Below the pieces are notes generated by a model. That model did no database searches. It was not told where the DNA came from and was given only the letters and a program-made list of their open reading frames with translations. 64,000 bases of DNA from Paguma larvata (Eukaryota > Chordata > Mammalia > Carnivora > Viverridae), in the NCBI GenBank assembly GCA_030068075.1, contig CM057832.1:73375502-73439501 (forward strand), written 5' to 3'. This document shows, piece by piece, positions 1-11,526 of the stretch. Every line of letters starts with the position of its first letter. The first letter of the stretch is position 1. The translations under genes and the position numbers were made by a program.

Positions 1-302
1 GTTACAGAAGATGGCAGTTGCTTGTCCCTGCCCCAAAGCCTTTATAACTGCGCATGATTTATAACCCAGAGGAATATTTCCTTTTTCAAATAGCTGATTG
101 TTCATTTGACCATTCTTGGTGACCGCACTCTAATATCTTGATATTTTTAAAGCAGTAATCAAGAAAACTCAGGAGAAAGTTAACGACCAAGAGAGATCTT
201 TTGGCGGTGGTATGATTGGAGGGCTTCATAGAAGGTCACCTCAGAGTCTTGAGTGTAGCAATGCCTGGAATTCCATCAATATAAAGCCATTCTTATAATT
301 AA

Positions 303-510
303 ATTTTTTTGATGTTTATTTATTCTTGAAAGACAGAGACAGCGCGAGCAAGGGAGGGACAGAGAGAGAGGGAGATGCAGAACCCAAAGCCGGCTCCAGG
401 CTCTGAGCTGTCAGCACAGAGCCTGATGCGGGGCTTGAACCCACAAACCATGAGATCATGACCTGAGCTGAAGTCGGACACTCAACTGACTGAGCCCCCC
501 AGATACCCAT
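303..510 (-). repeat. SINEC (tRNA-Lys-derived), antisense
   Basis: Reverse-complement SINE: T-rich tail complement, GA-rich middle, then GATCATGACCTGAGCTGAAG and a diverged head (GAGCCCCCCAGATACCC). Fairly old copy. Confidence 0.9.
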
Positions 511-609
511 AGGCCCTCTTTGAAAACGTGAGTTCCCCTGGGATCCCTCTTCTACACCCATCTTTGTAGACTTGTTCTAGACCATTAACTCTGGACGGAA
601 TCTTAGAGA

Positions 610-715
610 TTATCCACTTCAGCTTCCTTGTTTTAGAGATGGAGAATCTCAGGCTGAGAAAACAGGAGTGCCTGCAGTAAGGTCTCACAGCTAGTTAGTA
701 GCAGAGTTAGGATTA
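610..715 (-). repeat. MIR fragment, antisense
   Basis: Reads as a diverged reverse-complement MIR core: TTTTAGAGATGGAGAATCTCAG, then GGTCTCACAGCTAGTTAGTAG and GCAGAGTTAGGATT. Confidence 0.6.
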
Positions 716-1680
716 GTACCCTGTGTCTTCTGCCTTTTTCCCTGAAAGCTTTATGTATCTGATGACATCCAGAGGAGACAACTTTCTTTAAAATGTGTCA
801 ACCTGTATTAAATTCCACGCCTAAAAATATTTCATGTAATGCAGTTTGATTAAGTGTTTCTCTAGAGTCGCTACAATTCTTGAGATGGCAGGCATTGGGG
901 GTAATTATATATAACAGCTTCCCTTGGGTTTAAGTCACTTCCAAGATCCAATGGTTATTTTATAACTAGTGCCTAAAGTGGCATGTTTGGGTAGAAGTGA
1001 TATTAGAAACAGAAGAATTAGAACAATAGGCAGACACTGAAGGGCTAGTCGTTAATTTCACTAAAAATGGTGGGATGGCGCCAGGACTCACCCGTATCCC
1101 CCAATCACCAACCACGGGGTGTAGTCAGTGTATCTGTGTGTGTGTGAGGGGAGGAGCCTTGGGGAGCACGGAAAGGGGACAAAGCAAAGGAAGGAGATGG
1201 AGACTTAAAAAGGCAATTGTTTATGTAGGTATGTCTGTGGAATCAGCCTTACCCAATCGGCATTGACCCATCTGGCCCTGGGGAGGGGCAGCGGTGTGTT
1301 CAGGAGGAACCCCATCCCCAGCCTCTCTGGTAACGGGGCGGAGGGGGGCGGGTAGTGGGCGTGGAGTGCTCTTGTCTTGCTAAGCGGAACAAGCTATTCC
1401 GTGTGTGTATCAAAATATGTATCGCGATTCTCTGTGAGTCACTTCAGTTAAATCCAAAGGGATTTGGAATTCTGAGTATTCATTTTATATTTTTATTTCC
1501 ATTTAATCATTAATATCGTTTTCTTCTAAAACCCAAGACTGCCCCTCTGGGTCTAGGTGAATCATCGCTCCTTAAAGGGGTTTCACCAGCAGACTTGTGG
1601 AAGTGATTTTCTCTTCCTCAGGGAAATAGGAACTTCTATTATTAATCTGTCAGCGAGCTATGATTCTTAAGTTTTGATGC
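716..1680. other. unique intronic sequence
   Basis: No repeat or gene recognised. Includes a G-rich stretch (about 1140-1370) with a GGGGCGGAGGGGGGCGGG run near 1335 that could form a G-rich structure or SP1-type site. Confidence 0.5.
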
Positions 1681-1835
1681 ATGTGTCATTCACCGGGGGA
1701 GCTTGCTAAAAACACAGGCACCTGGGCCCCACGTCAGATCTGCCTGATCAGAATATAGAATGGGATCAGGCAGGGCTGCGTTTTTAAAAGTTCTTTATGC
1801 CCCTCGTGCCCACCCTGTGATTTTGATGTTCTCCT
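1680..1835. repeat. hAT-Charlie (MER5-like) relic
   Basis: The segment GGGGGAGCTTGCTAAAAACAC, CCTGGGCCCCACGTCAGATC and a following GATTTTGATGTTCTCC resembles the MER5 group of non-autonomous hAT elements. Diverged; family name from memory. Confidence 0.5.
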
Positions 1836-1924
1836 GTTAGAGTTACATGTCAGAGGGATGAGCTAGGAAAGAAGAGTGGTTGGTGGTGATATGGCTTAAG
1901 TATTGAGAGAGCCCCCAAGTCCAA

Positions 1925-2335
1925 GTTCCTCATTCATTCATTTGTAATTTATTGAGTAACTATTTACTGTGAGCACGGAGTGGTGCTAGGTTTGGGGCTT
2001 ACTCAGATGACTCGCACACCGTCCTGCCCTCAAGTTGCTCACAGTTTAGGACAAATAGCTTTGATGGTGTCAATTTAGAATCCCGACCTCTCCAGTAGAG
2101 CGCGTGGTGTGGCGAGGAGAGGGTTCCCAGAAAAAGGAATGTCTGAGCAGAGTTTCGAAGGAAGAGTCACAGTTCTCTGGGACAGACAAGGGGAGAGGGA
2201 ATTCTAGGTAGGAGGAACTGCCAGGGCTGAGGCTCCGGGACTGAACAGCGTGCGAGCTTACAGCCTTCAGGAACCTCTAGGCTGGAACACCCTGAGGGAT
2301 GTGTCGGAGAAGAGCCTGGAAGAAAGACTGACTTA
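1925..2335. repeat. ancient mammalian interspersed repeat (L2-like)
   Basis: Begins CATTCATTCATTTGTAATTTATTGAG with a tail typical of the ancient L2-type sequence, continuing through GGTGCTAGGTTTGGGG and GGAATTCTAGGTAGGAGGAACTGCCAGGGC. Related pieces occur at 14725 and 26620. Exact family not assigned. Confidence 0.45.
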
Positions 2336-2349
2336 AGAAGTATGGATTT

Positions 2350-2545
2350 TTTTTTCTAAGTTTATTTATTTTTTTCTAGGTGTATTTATTTATTTTGAGA
2401 GAGAGAGAGACAGAGACTCCCAAGCAGACTCTCAAGCTGTCAGCGCAGAGCCCGATGCGGGGCTTGAACTCACAAACTGTACGATCATGACCTGAGCCTA
2501 AACCAAGAGTCGGAGGCTTAAATGACTGCGCCACCCAGGCGCCCC
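2350..2545 (-). repeat. SINEC, antisense, with target duplication
   Basis: Antisense SINE ending CCACCCAGGCGCCCC. Flanked by AGTATGGATTT on both sides (2339-2349 and 2548-2558), an 11-bp target-site duplication. Confidence 0.93.
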
Positions 2546-2559
2546 TTAGTATGGATTTA

Positions 2560-3660
2560 TTAAAAGAGACAGTTACATCAGGGTTATTGATAAGAAAGTA
2601 CACTGTGCGCGTGTGGGATTAGTGTTCTGAAATTGGTTACTGGCATTTTGGTGGTAATTTATTATTGATTAATGCAATCCCTGGGCACTGCAGCCCTGGA
2701 CTCCTCTCCCGGACCCCCTCCTTCCGATCCCTTCTTGGGATAGTGAATACACTCCTTTAGCTGCAAGCTTTGTCTCCTCTCGTTGCCTTAATCTCTTTTA
2801 CATTTCTCATGTGCTCTGTATCTGAGGGGCTGCTTGAGCCTGCCTTCTAGCATTATTTCTGTTTGAACCATTGTTAGAATTTCCATGTCCGCCTCCCTTA
2901 ACCGTGAATTCTCTATTAAGCAGTGATGCCCTGCGAAGCTCCAGTGATGAGTCGGAAAATGCCAACTGTCTCTTACCAATGAGATGGGCCAGCGGATGTA
3001 ACTTAGATTTTAAAAATAGTTTCCATCTCTTTTTAATGTCAGAAAACTTAATCAAGCTCTCTCTAAATGTTTAACTTAATGGCCGTCAGAACCAGTCTTG
3101 ATCATTGCTCTTTTGTATTATCTGCATGTCTTCTCTCCATCAGCACCGATACAAAAACAAAACAAAACTCAGCCCTGGTTCAAAACATTATACTTCCCAG
3201 TGTGCTTTTGCATGCACTTTTTAAATGGTTTTTCTAAGAACCCTGTGAATTTCAGGGAATGTTATTATTGTTAGTCACCCAGTGTAACAGGTGAGGCACT
3301 CAAGACCTGGCCTGACTGACGATCGGCTGTCGCGATTATATTTTTGACTCTGGAGGTAGTAAGCTCTCCTTCCATTGAAAACTGTAAATAGAGACCAAAG
3401 CAGAATCTGGGAGCAATGGTGTTGCCTCTGGTATTCATAATTAAGATAGCATTTCATGTGTACTAATCCTTCAGAATCACATCTCCCTAATAGATGCACT
3501 GAGCAAGCACCGCGGTGACAAGATAAGTTGCCTTGTTCTGTTCCATATGTCTGTGTTCTAAGTAGTCCATAGTTTTAATTGGTTCCCTGCAGAATAACAG
3601 TTACAAGCATATGGTATGGAAAATGCTGACTGCTTTTGTTATCATGCGATTTAGAACTTG
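2560..3660. other. unique intronic sequence
   Basis: No repeat, RNA gene or convincing exon seen. Several short open frames overlap on both strands around 2790-3070, without splice support or recognisable domains. Confidence 0.5.
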
Positions 3661-4020
3661 CGGTGGCCCGGGTTCACGCCGCCTTCAAGTGTGATTATGA
3701 GGTTATTTTATGCACTTTAGGGTGTACTTCTTCTTAACCTGTCTGCACCGAGTGTTAAATGCCATCCGTACGGGCTGTCTGGTAGCTCGCGCGCCTCTGG
3801 GCGGAAAGCGAGTTCACAAAAGCTTTCACCGCGGGTGTGTGCTGCGAGAAACCTTCTCCCTCTTCACCCCGTGTGCGGTGTGCGGAGTCTCTGCGAAGCT
3901 GCCTGCAATTATGCTTCGGAGGAGGATGCGATGTTTGGAGCCCGAAAGGGCCAAGAGGCATCGCAGAGCTCTCTGGCGCCTTATTTGGGAGATTTACCAG
4001 CGATTCCTTGAAAAGGGATT
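3661..4020. promoter_or_regulatory. CpG-rich patch (candidate CpG island)
   Basis: I count 25 CpG dinucleotides in 360 bp, densest at 3781-3900 (12 in 120 bp), in a region where CpG is otherwise rare. It is not a SINE. A 106-codon + frame (3710-4030) lies across it, ending in an Arg-rich stretch (MLRRRMRCLEPERAKRHRRA), but has no known homologue. It could be an intronic promoter or enhancer, or an alternative first exon; nothing shows which. Confidence 0.45.
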
Positions 4021-4189
4021 ACAGATGTGAAATTGGACTCCCGGACTGAAGAGGGGACCAGCTGTAACTTTGGATATTAGAGCCACTCTGGTGCTCGGGT
4101 GGTTTCCTCGGGGAGTGCTGTGGCAGAGGGCAGCTGAATTATTAATATTTCTGAGACGATGTGCAAGGCTGCGGCTGCTTTTTTTTTTT

Positions 4190-4850
4190 TAAGCCATTTT
4201 TACTATGGAAAATTTCAAACATGTACAGAAACGGAAAGAATTGCATCACGAACGCTCGGTGGACCTATGACTTAGTGTATTGGTTTCCTGGGCTGCCAAA
4301 ACAAAGTACTGAAGACTATGGCTCAAGCAGCAGAAATGTGTCACCCCACAGTTCCGGAGTCTGCAGGGCCGTGCTCTCTCTGCAGGCACTAGTGAGGGAT
4401 CCGTTCCCTCCTGACTGCTGTCTTTAGCTTGTTTCATGGTTTCCCCGTGTCTTCCCACTGTCTCCCCTCTACGCGTGGCTCTCCGTCCGAATTTCCCCTT
4501 TCCGTGAGGACACAGTCGTATTGGATTAGTGCCCATCCAGTGACCTCATCCCTACTTATCTAATTACCTCTTCAACCACCGCATTTCCAAATAAGATCAC
4601 ATTCTGAGGCCCTGGGGGTTAGAACCCCAACGTACTAGTTTTGAGGGGACACAGCCCAACCCGTGGTAACACTTAACTTCAGCAACCGTCAGGGTGTTGC
4701 CAATCTGGCTCATCTGATTCCACACTTCACACGCGCATTTTTGTTTCTGGGGGTGTTTGAAAGCAAATCACAGAGACGTCATGCCATTGGCCTATAGCTT
4801 CGTCAGCACTGGTGTCTCCGACCAGTAAGGGGTTTGTGGGTCAATGTGTG
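4190..4850. repeat. old L1-type UTR relic split by another repeat
   Basis: TACTATGGAAAATTTCAAAC (4201 on) and TTTGAAAGCAAATCACAGAG (4757 on) look like two halves of one ancient L1-type 3' UTR repeat. They are separated by the element at 4275-4678. Confidence 0.4.
4275..4678 (+). repeat. ancient repeat, 'GGGCTGCCAAAACAAAGTA' type
   Basis: Starts GGTTTCCTGGGCTGCCAAAAC and ends with CCAAATAAGATCACATTCTGAGG...GGGGTTAGAACCCCAA. Same family as 15991-16365 and the 3' part at 56320-56510. A common old mammalian repeat whose name I do not assign. Confidence 0.6.
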
Positions 4851-4859
4851 TCCATCCGT

Positions 4860-5460
4860 GCATGTTGTGTGTTTCCCTAAATGCTGCATTCACTGTTTTT
4901 TAACTGAATGAGAAGCATGAAAAGAACTTGCCGCTTCTTCCCTCTCTTTCCTGGAGGAAAGGCAAAAGTCACCTCCTCTGAGACACTTCCCGACACTTCA
5001 GGGCAGTTAATGGCTCCCGTCCCCTGTGCCCACACGCTGTTTTTCAGTGACCCGTAACGTACAGGTAACCACACTGTCTGTGGCAGGGTGAAGTAGAAAC
5101 GAAGACGGACTGGGTTTTGTACCTCATCGCTCTGTCTCCCTCTTCCATTCCCTGGGAGGAGATGCTTTTCTAGAAGCTGACAGGAGCCGAGGAGCTCAGG
5201 GAGGGCCGGCTGAGGCAGGGTGTGGAAGGTGCGCCTGAGGCCTTGGCGGTCAGCTGGTTGATGCTTCATTCTCGGTGGCGCTGCTGGAAGTGAGGAGACA
5301 GTCCTCCACAGGGTGACCTTGCAGCTGGCAAAGACCCGGGTAGGAATGGCGCGGTGCCCGCTGTTGAGGGACGGGGCCCAACAACGGCAGCCTTCCCAAC
5401 GTGCAGTTGTCTGTGCTCATCTGTATAAACGCTTACTATTTTCACTTTTCTGAAATTAGT
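4860..5460. other. unique intronic sequence
   Basis: No repeat recognised. A 130-codon open frame on the minus strand (4877-5269) has no recognisable domain or splice signals and is treated as chance. Confidence 0.5.
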
Positions 5461-5675
5461 TTTTATATATAATGTTTATTTCTCTTTTGAGAGAGAAAAG
5501 AGAGAGAGAGAACAAGCCGGAGAGGGGCAGAGAGACAGGGGAGAGAGATCCCAGCAGGCTTGGAGCTGTCAGCACAGAACCTGATGTGGGGATTGAACTC
5601 ACAAACTGCGAGATTATGACCTGAGTCAAAAACCAAGAGTCGGACGCTTACCTGACTGAGCCACCCAGGCGCCCT
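5461..5675 (-). repeat. SINEC, antisense
   Basis: Antisense SINE with GA-rich middle, GAGATTATGACCTGAG and head complement CCACCCAGGCGCCC. Confidence 0.92.
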
Positions 5676-5705
5676 TATTTTCATTTTTACAATGACATTT
5701 CTTTT

Positions 5706-5788
5706 TAAAATTTTTTAAAATCTTTATTCATTTTTGAGAGATAGTGCAATCTTTATTTTTTAGAGAGAAAGAGACAGAGTGGGGAGAA

Positions 5789-5827
<39 letters not shown>

Positions 5828-5971
5828 CAGAATCCGAAGCAGGCTCCATGCTCTGAGCTGTCAGCACAGAGCCCGACCCGGGCTCGAGCTCGCGAACCAG
5901 GAGATCATGACCTGAGCCAAAGTTGGACCCTTAATGGACGGAGCTAACGGATGGAGCCACCCAGGCGCCCC
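5706..5971 (-). repeat. SINEC, antisense, with (CA)n/(GA)n expansion
   Basis: Longer than usual. The tail region contains a partly repeated ATCTTTATT segment and a (CA)7(GA)n microsatellite (5790-5827). The head shows an inserted copy-like GGACGGAGCTAACGGATGGAGCC before CACCCAGGCGCCCC. Confidence 0.9.
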
Positions 5972-6070
5972 ACATTGGCATTTCTTCAGGAAGATTTTTT
6001 TCAGATTTCTATAGTAATCCATCTTTGCCCATTTGCCCCAAGATAATCGAACTGACCCTGTTAATTTTTA

Positions 6071-6274
6071 ACGTTTTTATTTTACTTTTGAGAGACATAG
6101 AGACAGAGCATGAACAAGGGAAGGGCAGAGAGGGAGGGAGACACAGAATCCGAAGCAGGCTCCAGGCTCTGAGCTGTCAGCACAGAGCTCAACGCGTGGC
6201 TCGAACTCACAGACCGAGAGATCATGACTTGAGCTGAAGTCGGCCGCTCAACCGACTGAGCCACCCAGGCGCCT
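6071..6274 (-). repeat. SINEC, antisense, with target duplication
   Basis: Near-complete copy ending CCACCCAGGCGCCT. Flanked by TGACCCTG-TTAATTTTTA on the left (6053-6070) and TGACCCTGGTAATTTTTA on the right (about 6277-6294). Confidence 0.93.
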
Positions 6275-7484
6275 CATGACCCTGGTAATTTTTAAAGCAT
6301 CTATGAAACGGCCTAGGAGGTGGAGCGAGGTAGGACTGGGCGTGGCTGTGGAGACAGAGGATTACCGGGAGCACCCCACGCTGCCGTCAGTCCGCAGGAC
6401 ACGGTGTGGTCGATGTGGTCGTAGGCAGACCTCGAAGATCCCTGCCCGAGGGACAGTTCGGCAGGCTGTGTGGACCCGCCTTCGGATCTGTCACGTGGGG
6501 GTGATGAACTATCCCCTGCCTGGAATTCTGAGAGTTATTGAAGTGGTGCCCGCAGCCGAGAAACTGCATAATCGGTGGTAGGGGCTCTGTGCTTGTTCGT
6601 TTTATATGCTTGTGAGTGATGCTCCCGGGAGCACGACCTTTGGAGTTTGAATGGTGCCCCTGGAGTCGTGAGACAGTGAGGTATTCTCTGCTGTCACTGT
6701 TGTTATTGACTGGCTGGGGCCCCTTGGGTCTCTCTCTCCAGCTGGATTTGCCAACTAAGCAAGTGGGAGGACAGGATGACCGCCCCCCCATCCGATGCTT
6801 CCACTTTGTCTTTGTCTTTTCTTGCTCCCGCCCACATTTTACTTCCCACCAGCACCCTCCTACCACCACATCCGGAAGCATAACCCTCAAGGATTTTCTT
6901 TCCGCATCTTCTCTCCCTCCTTTCCTCTCTGAGACTCTGAAAATCTCAAGATGTGAGTGAGTTAAAAAGTCACTTTTCATCAGACACACACACACAATGT
7001 GGAGGTGTCTTGTTCTAGTTTCCTTTTGATGAAAATTAATATTTCGTGTGACCGAAGGGCTGTTCATCGCTACAGGCACCGGCAACAGAGGGAGATAACC
7101 CAAGGACAGCAAAGAACGTGGTAGGGGAGCACAGGGCGGGACTTTGATTATTTGTGAAGGCAAATGATACTTTCTTAGTCCATCCGAGGTCATTACTAAG
7201 ATGCTATCATTACTCGTTTGGGTCTTCGAACTGTAGATTCACTTCTCCAATTGTCGTTTGGTGAGTAACTGAGAACTATTTCTAATAAGACGATTAGTTT
7301 CTACGTCAGCACCTCCAAAGGCTTCACATCTATACTCTCAGCAGTGGATTTGCATTAGCCATAAGGATAGAAGTGTTAGGTTACTAAGGAGTTTCAAACA
7401 TTTGGGATTTTCAGAACAGACACCATGGTATTAAGAAATTAAGGTGCAATATTGTGGTTGTTGACATTTTAGACTTCTTTTTCT
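6275..7484. other. unique sequence with CpG-enriched start and long minus-strand open frame
   Basis: 6300-6600 is CpG-enriched (about 20 in 300 bp). A 268-codon frame runs on the minus strand (7193 to 6387), the longest in the window. It has no recognisable domain, is rich in low-complexity Ser/Pro/basic stretches and lacks support as a gene. No transposon recognised. Confidence 0.45.
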
Positions 7485-7690
7485 TTTAGCTTATTTATTT
7501 ATTTTGAGAGCAAGAGGTAGAGTGTGAGTGGGGGAAGGGCAGATAGAAGGAGAGAGAGAGAGAATCCCAGACAGGCCCTTTGCCGTCAGGGCAGGGCCCC
7601 CCGCGGGGCTCAAACTCACAAACCTTGAGCTCATGACCTGAGCCAAAATCAAGTGTCGGACAGGTAGCTGACTGAGCCACCCAGGCGCCT
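7485..7690 (-). repeat. SINEC, antisense
   Basis: Older copy with CCACCCAGGCGCCT head. TTTTAGACTTCT on the left (7469 on) and ATAGACTTCTGCT on the right support a short target duplication. Confidence 0.9.
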
Positions 7691-8090
7691 GGGAATTATA
7701 GACTTCTGCTAAGGAAATTATGCAGAAAATAAAATGGTAACAAAATTTGGGTCCATAAGAGTTCTGCATGATTCATCATGGGACATATCCACGAACCCTA
7801 AATGAACAAAGATTTATTTTACAAGATGAGTAAAAAGATTTTAAAAGCCGATGTCAACCTTTTACAACTCTTTATTATGGTGAAAGGTTTTGGTAGTCTG
7901 ATGCATTTTTATTAGGTCTTGTTCATGTTTCCGTAATATTTTTAAACGTTTCTCGTTTGCCGATATTTAGATGTATTTTTTATCGAAAGTCCAATACGCC
8001 ACCTATTTAAAAATTAAAATAACAAAAGCTTTCTCTAATATGACAGCTTTCTTTTTTATGTGACTGACTTATTTAAAACATCAAGGTGGA

Positions 8091-8300
8091 GGGCGCCTGG
8101 TTGGCTCAGTCCGTTGAGCGTCCAGCTTCGGCTCAGGTCATGATCTCAGGGTCTGTGAGTTCGAGCCCTGCGTCGGGCTCTGTGCTGATGGCTCAGAGCC
8201 TGGAGCCTGTTTCGGATTCTGTGTCTTCCTCTCTCTCTGCCCCTCCCCTGCTCATGCTCTGTCTCTATGTCTCTCAAAAATAAATAAACGTTAAAAAAAA
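8091..8300 (+). repeat. SINEC, sense, young-looking
   Basis: Full length: GGGCGCCTGGTTGGCTCAG head, B-box region GAGTTCGAGCCCTGCG, CT-rich body and an AAAAATAAATAAACG tail. Perfect 18-bp target duplication TTAAAACATCAAGGTGGA at 8073-8090 and 8320-8337. Confidence 0.96.
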
Positions 8301-9499
8301 GATATTTTAAAAAAATGCTTTAAAACATCAAGGTGGAAAGATTTGTTCAAATATTTCATATTAAAGGTTTTTCCATATCTGTTCAGTTGATGCCCTGTAA
8401 AATGATGAAAAGTACCATCCGAATGGATATCTTGGAAACTTTCCATATTGAGGTATTGAGGTGCTATGTGTGGAGACTCGTGGCAGTTCTCTTACCGGAG
8501 GAGAGCGGACAAAAGGAACAATGTCTGGATGATGGAAAAATAGGTTATTTACTACTAAAAACCATAAAATCAGATTATCCCAAGGTTGGGAGGAGCTGAT
8601 GCTTAGTAGACTTGAAACTTTTCATTGAGAAAGCTTAAAATATCAGTGGAATAATATAGAACTTATATATACACACATTTCTGTATCTGTCTTCATCTGT
8701 GTCTAAAGGGCATTGCACTACTCTGTGCTGCAAGACATCTACTATAATAAACCTTATGGAATATCGAGCTACGGTGTGCCAGAAACGGTTCCGTTTGAAA
8801 AGACTTTTCTATTTTGCGAAATATTTCCAGAGAGTAAGAGAGAGATGAGGAGGTCACCTGGAAGGTGAGGGTTCCTCTGTCACTGAAAAACACACAGTGT
8901 AATAAATAATGGCATCATTAAAAACTGTCATCTTTGCAAAGTACAGTAATTGCTCTGCACATCCCTTGTATATTTCCCTGTGAACCCGCGGAACTGCCTC
9001 TTGCTGGAAACGCGTCTTCTCCTCCCGTTTGCTTCCAGCCGCTTATCTGTTCATTACTGTCATGTCTGAGCGGGTTTCAGACATGCCAGGTGTGTGGTGT
9101 CACCTGCCTGACGTCCATTGCAAATAGAGACGTTTACACGCGTGAGTATTAAAGCAATAGATCTTCCTTATGACAACAAAAAGCTGACTGCGGAAAAGCA
9201 AAGCTTCTGGGAAAAGTCTTCTGAGCACATGTTGGCTTGTTCATGGGGTTCGTAGAAAACCTGACTAATTAGCTCCAGCCCTTCCAGTCTGAGAAGGGAA
9301 GAAATAATTAAAGTATCTGGAGCAGACTGTGCCCCACAGCGGCTGGCTTCAGAAGGGGCAAGGTGTTCCAAGAACCTGTTCTGAGAGACCACTCACAAGC
9401 AAAAAGTTCTAGGATCTTGCTGTGGAGTGGCAGAAGCTTTGTTTTCCTTTTCTGTAGGGAAAGACTGGATAGAGAACACTTAAAATATTTATGAATCAG
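8301..9499. other. unique intronic sequence
   Basis: Mostly AT-rich sequence with no repeat recognised except the target duplications of neighbouring SINEs. Open frames at 8333-8599 (+) and 9168-9392 (-) lack features of coding sequence. Confidence 0.5.
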
Positions 9500-9694
9500 G
9501 GGCACCTGGGTGGCTCAGTCGGTTAAGCATCTGACTTCGGTTTAGGTCATGATCACTCAGTTTGTGAGTCCTGTGTTGGGCTCTCTGGATCCTCTGTCTC
9601 CCTCTCTCTCTCTGTCCCTCTCCTGCTTGCTCTCTCTCTCTCTCTCTCTACCTCTCTCTCAAAAATAAAAAAAAATAAAACTTGAAAAAATTTT
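9500..9694 (+). repeat. SINEC, sense, deleted in body
   Basis: Head GGGGCACCTGGGTGGCTCAG and a shortened middle with a long CT run. Flanked by AAAATATTTATGAATCAG (9482 on) and AAAATATTTATGCATCAG (9696 on). Confidence 0.93.
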
Positions 9695-9714
9695 AAAAAT
9701 ATTTATGCATCAGA

Positions 9715-11486
9715 AATATTCCAATAAAAAGGAAAATATTTTAATCAAAGGAAAAAGGAAATTCCTACAACTTATGATAACTTTAAAGGAGTGGAAAACA
9801 GCAACAAAAAATTAGGGCTATCACTTAATTATTAGAATGTTAATCTTCAGAGAAAATTTGAGAAATGGTAGCATAAGCACAGCTTTCTAATCTTTTTTTG
9901 TTTTTCTTCTCCCAATGGATGCTGTGTTTCGCAGCTCAGTAGGTTGGATGTTGCTCGTTCCTGAGCAGAAGTCGCTTGTCCTAGGGTCGCTGCTGTGAGT
10001 TGCTCCAGTGGGGTTGTGTGACTGACCCGCAGGGGTCCCCTCCGGTCTCATAGATTTCCCTTAGTTCATGTTGATGCTCTGGGGTTCAGCCACTGGGGGA
10101 AGGGGCACTCCCCTTTTCCCAAACCTACAGAAGTATTAATGGTAGTGTCATTCCCTTTATTCCTGTGGGCACCTCAGTCAAGAGGTTATTGGTGACTATG
10201 GACACAATACACTGGAACATACCTGACGGTATGTGTGGACATTTACTGAGCAGCCCAACAGCTTGGGTCTGCACAAAGATGAACGAACACCTTATTTTCC
10301 AGAAGGTTCTATATCCTTATAGAAGGCCTTGAAAATGTGTTTGAAAGCAGAGAAAAAGACAAGTAAATTGAAGACATTCAAAGGGCATTAGACCCTTTGG
10401 CTATTTTGGATTTTTTCCCTCTGTTCTTGATGGAGTTCCTTCAGAAGTTACAGAAACATTTAGGGCCTGTCATATATGTGCTAAGAGTCATCCGAAGCTT
10501 CCAATGATATTCTGTTATGAAACCGTTTGTGAAGAACCCCCTGCATCTACATCCACCTTTGTGTCCAGAGTATATTTCTTCTTTCCACAGGTGGGGAAAG
10601 TGGAAAACAGGGAAGGGGGTCTGAGTGCGCTAGTGAATCATGACTGAAATCCCAATTTGGGGCTATCTCGCCACCTTTCATAGATAGCGTCTGGTAGCTA
10701 GTTGAAATTCTGCCCTTCTGTGGTGCTTTATGGAGCTCTCCGGGGGCCCGGGCTTGGTGCTGGATATACGTGTACTTACAGCAAATCATGTTTTGATCTC
10801 GAGTTCTATGTATGATATGCGTGTTCACACGCTTGAAACATTTAAACATAAAATTATCACAACAGTTTCGTCTTCACAATATGGGTAAATTAGAATGTGG
10901 GATGGATTCACAGGTCAAGCGTTTTAAGTCTTGGGAAAAAAAGGGAAAGTATATGATGACATAGTACGCATAAAATCTTTATAAAATCATTTAAAGGCAT
11001 TTTTTGGAAACTTCTGCCATAAAGTAGGTATAAGGCTCTGGTGCGTGCATCTGCGTGTGTGTACAGAGAGAGAGAGAATGAGTGAGAGGGAGAGAGAGAG
11101 ATCCTGCCATCAAATGAGAGTCTGTTAGGATCTAGAGGGAGATACATTACCTGCAGCCTGTAATATAAATTTTAAGTTTTGGGTTATTAACGAAGTGCTA
11201 CTCTTAGTTCTGTGTATTCATAAGAACATAAGAAACAAATGCTGTAAAAAGGGAAAACTGTCTTCTGTCCAACGGTTCCCTCCAATATGGTCATTTTCAC
11301 AAACGAATGTCGTCTGGAGCATCTGGCGTGTACTGCATTAGCAACTCTGGAGGATGTGACGTCCAAGATGTGTCCCGGGCTCTCCGGAAACCATCAGTCT
11401 GGTGGAACGGGAGCTCTGACATTGAGTGGCTGACCCCTAAATGCCTGAGTGAACTAGGAACTGAAGATTGCACACACTAACAAATG

Positions 11487-11526
<40 letters not shown>

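Noticed and set aside
6082..6264. Recurring ~60-70 residue open frames beginning MAQSVERPTSAQVM at many places
   Set aside because: They are one frame of the SINEC element in antisense or sense copies, repeated wherever the SINE lies. Not a protein family.
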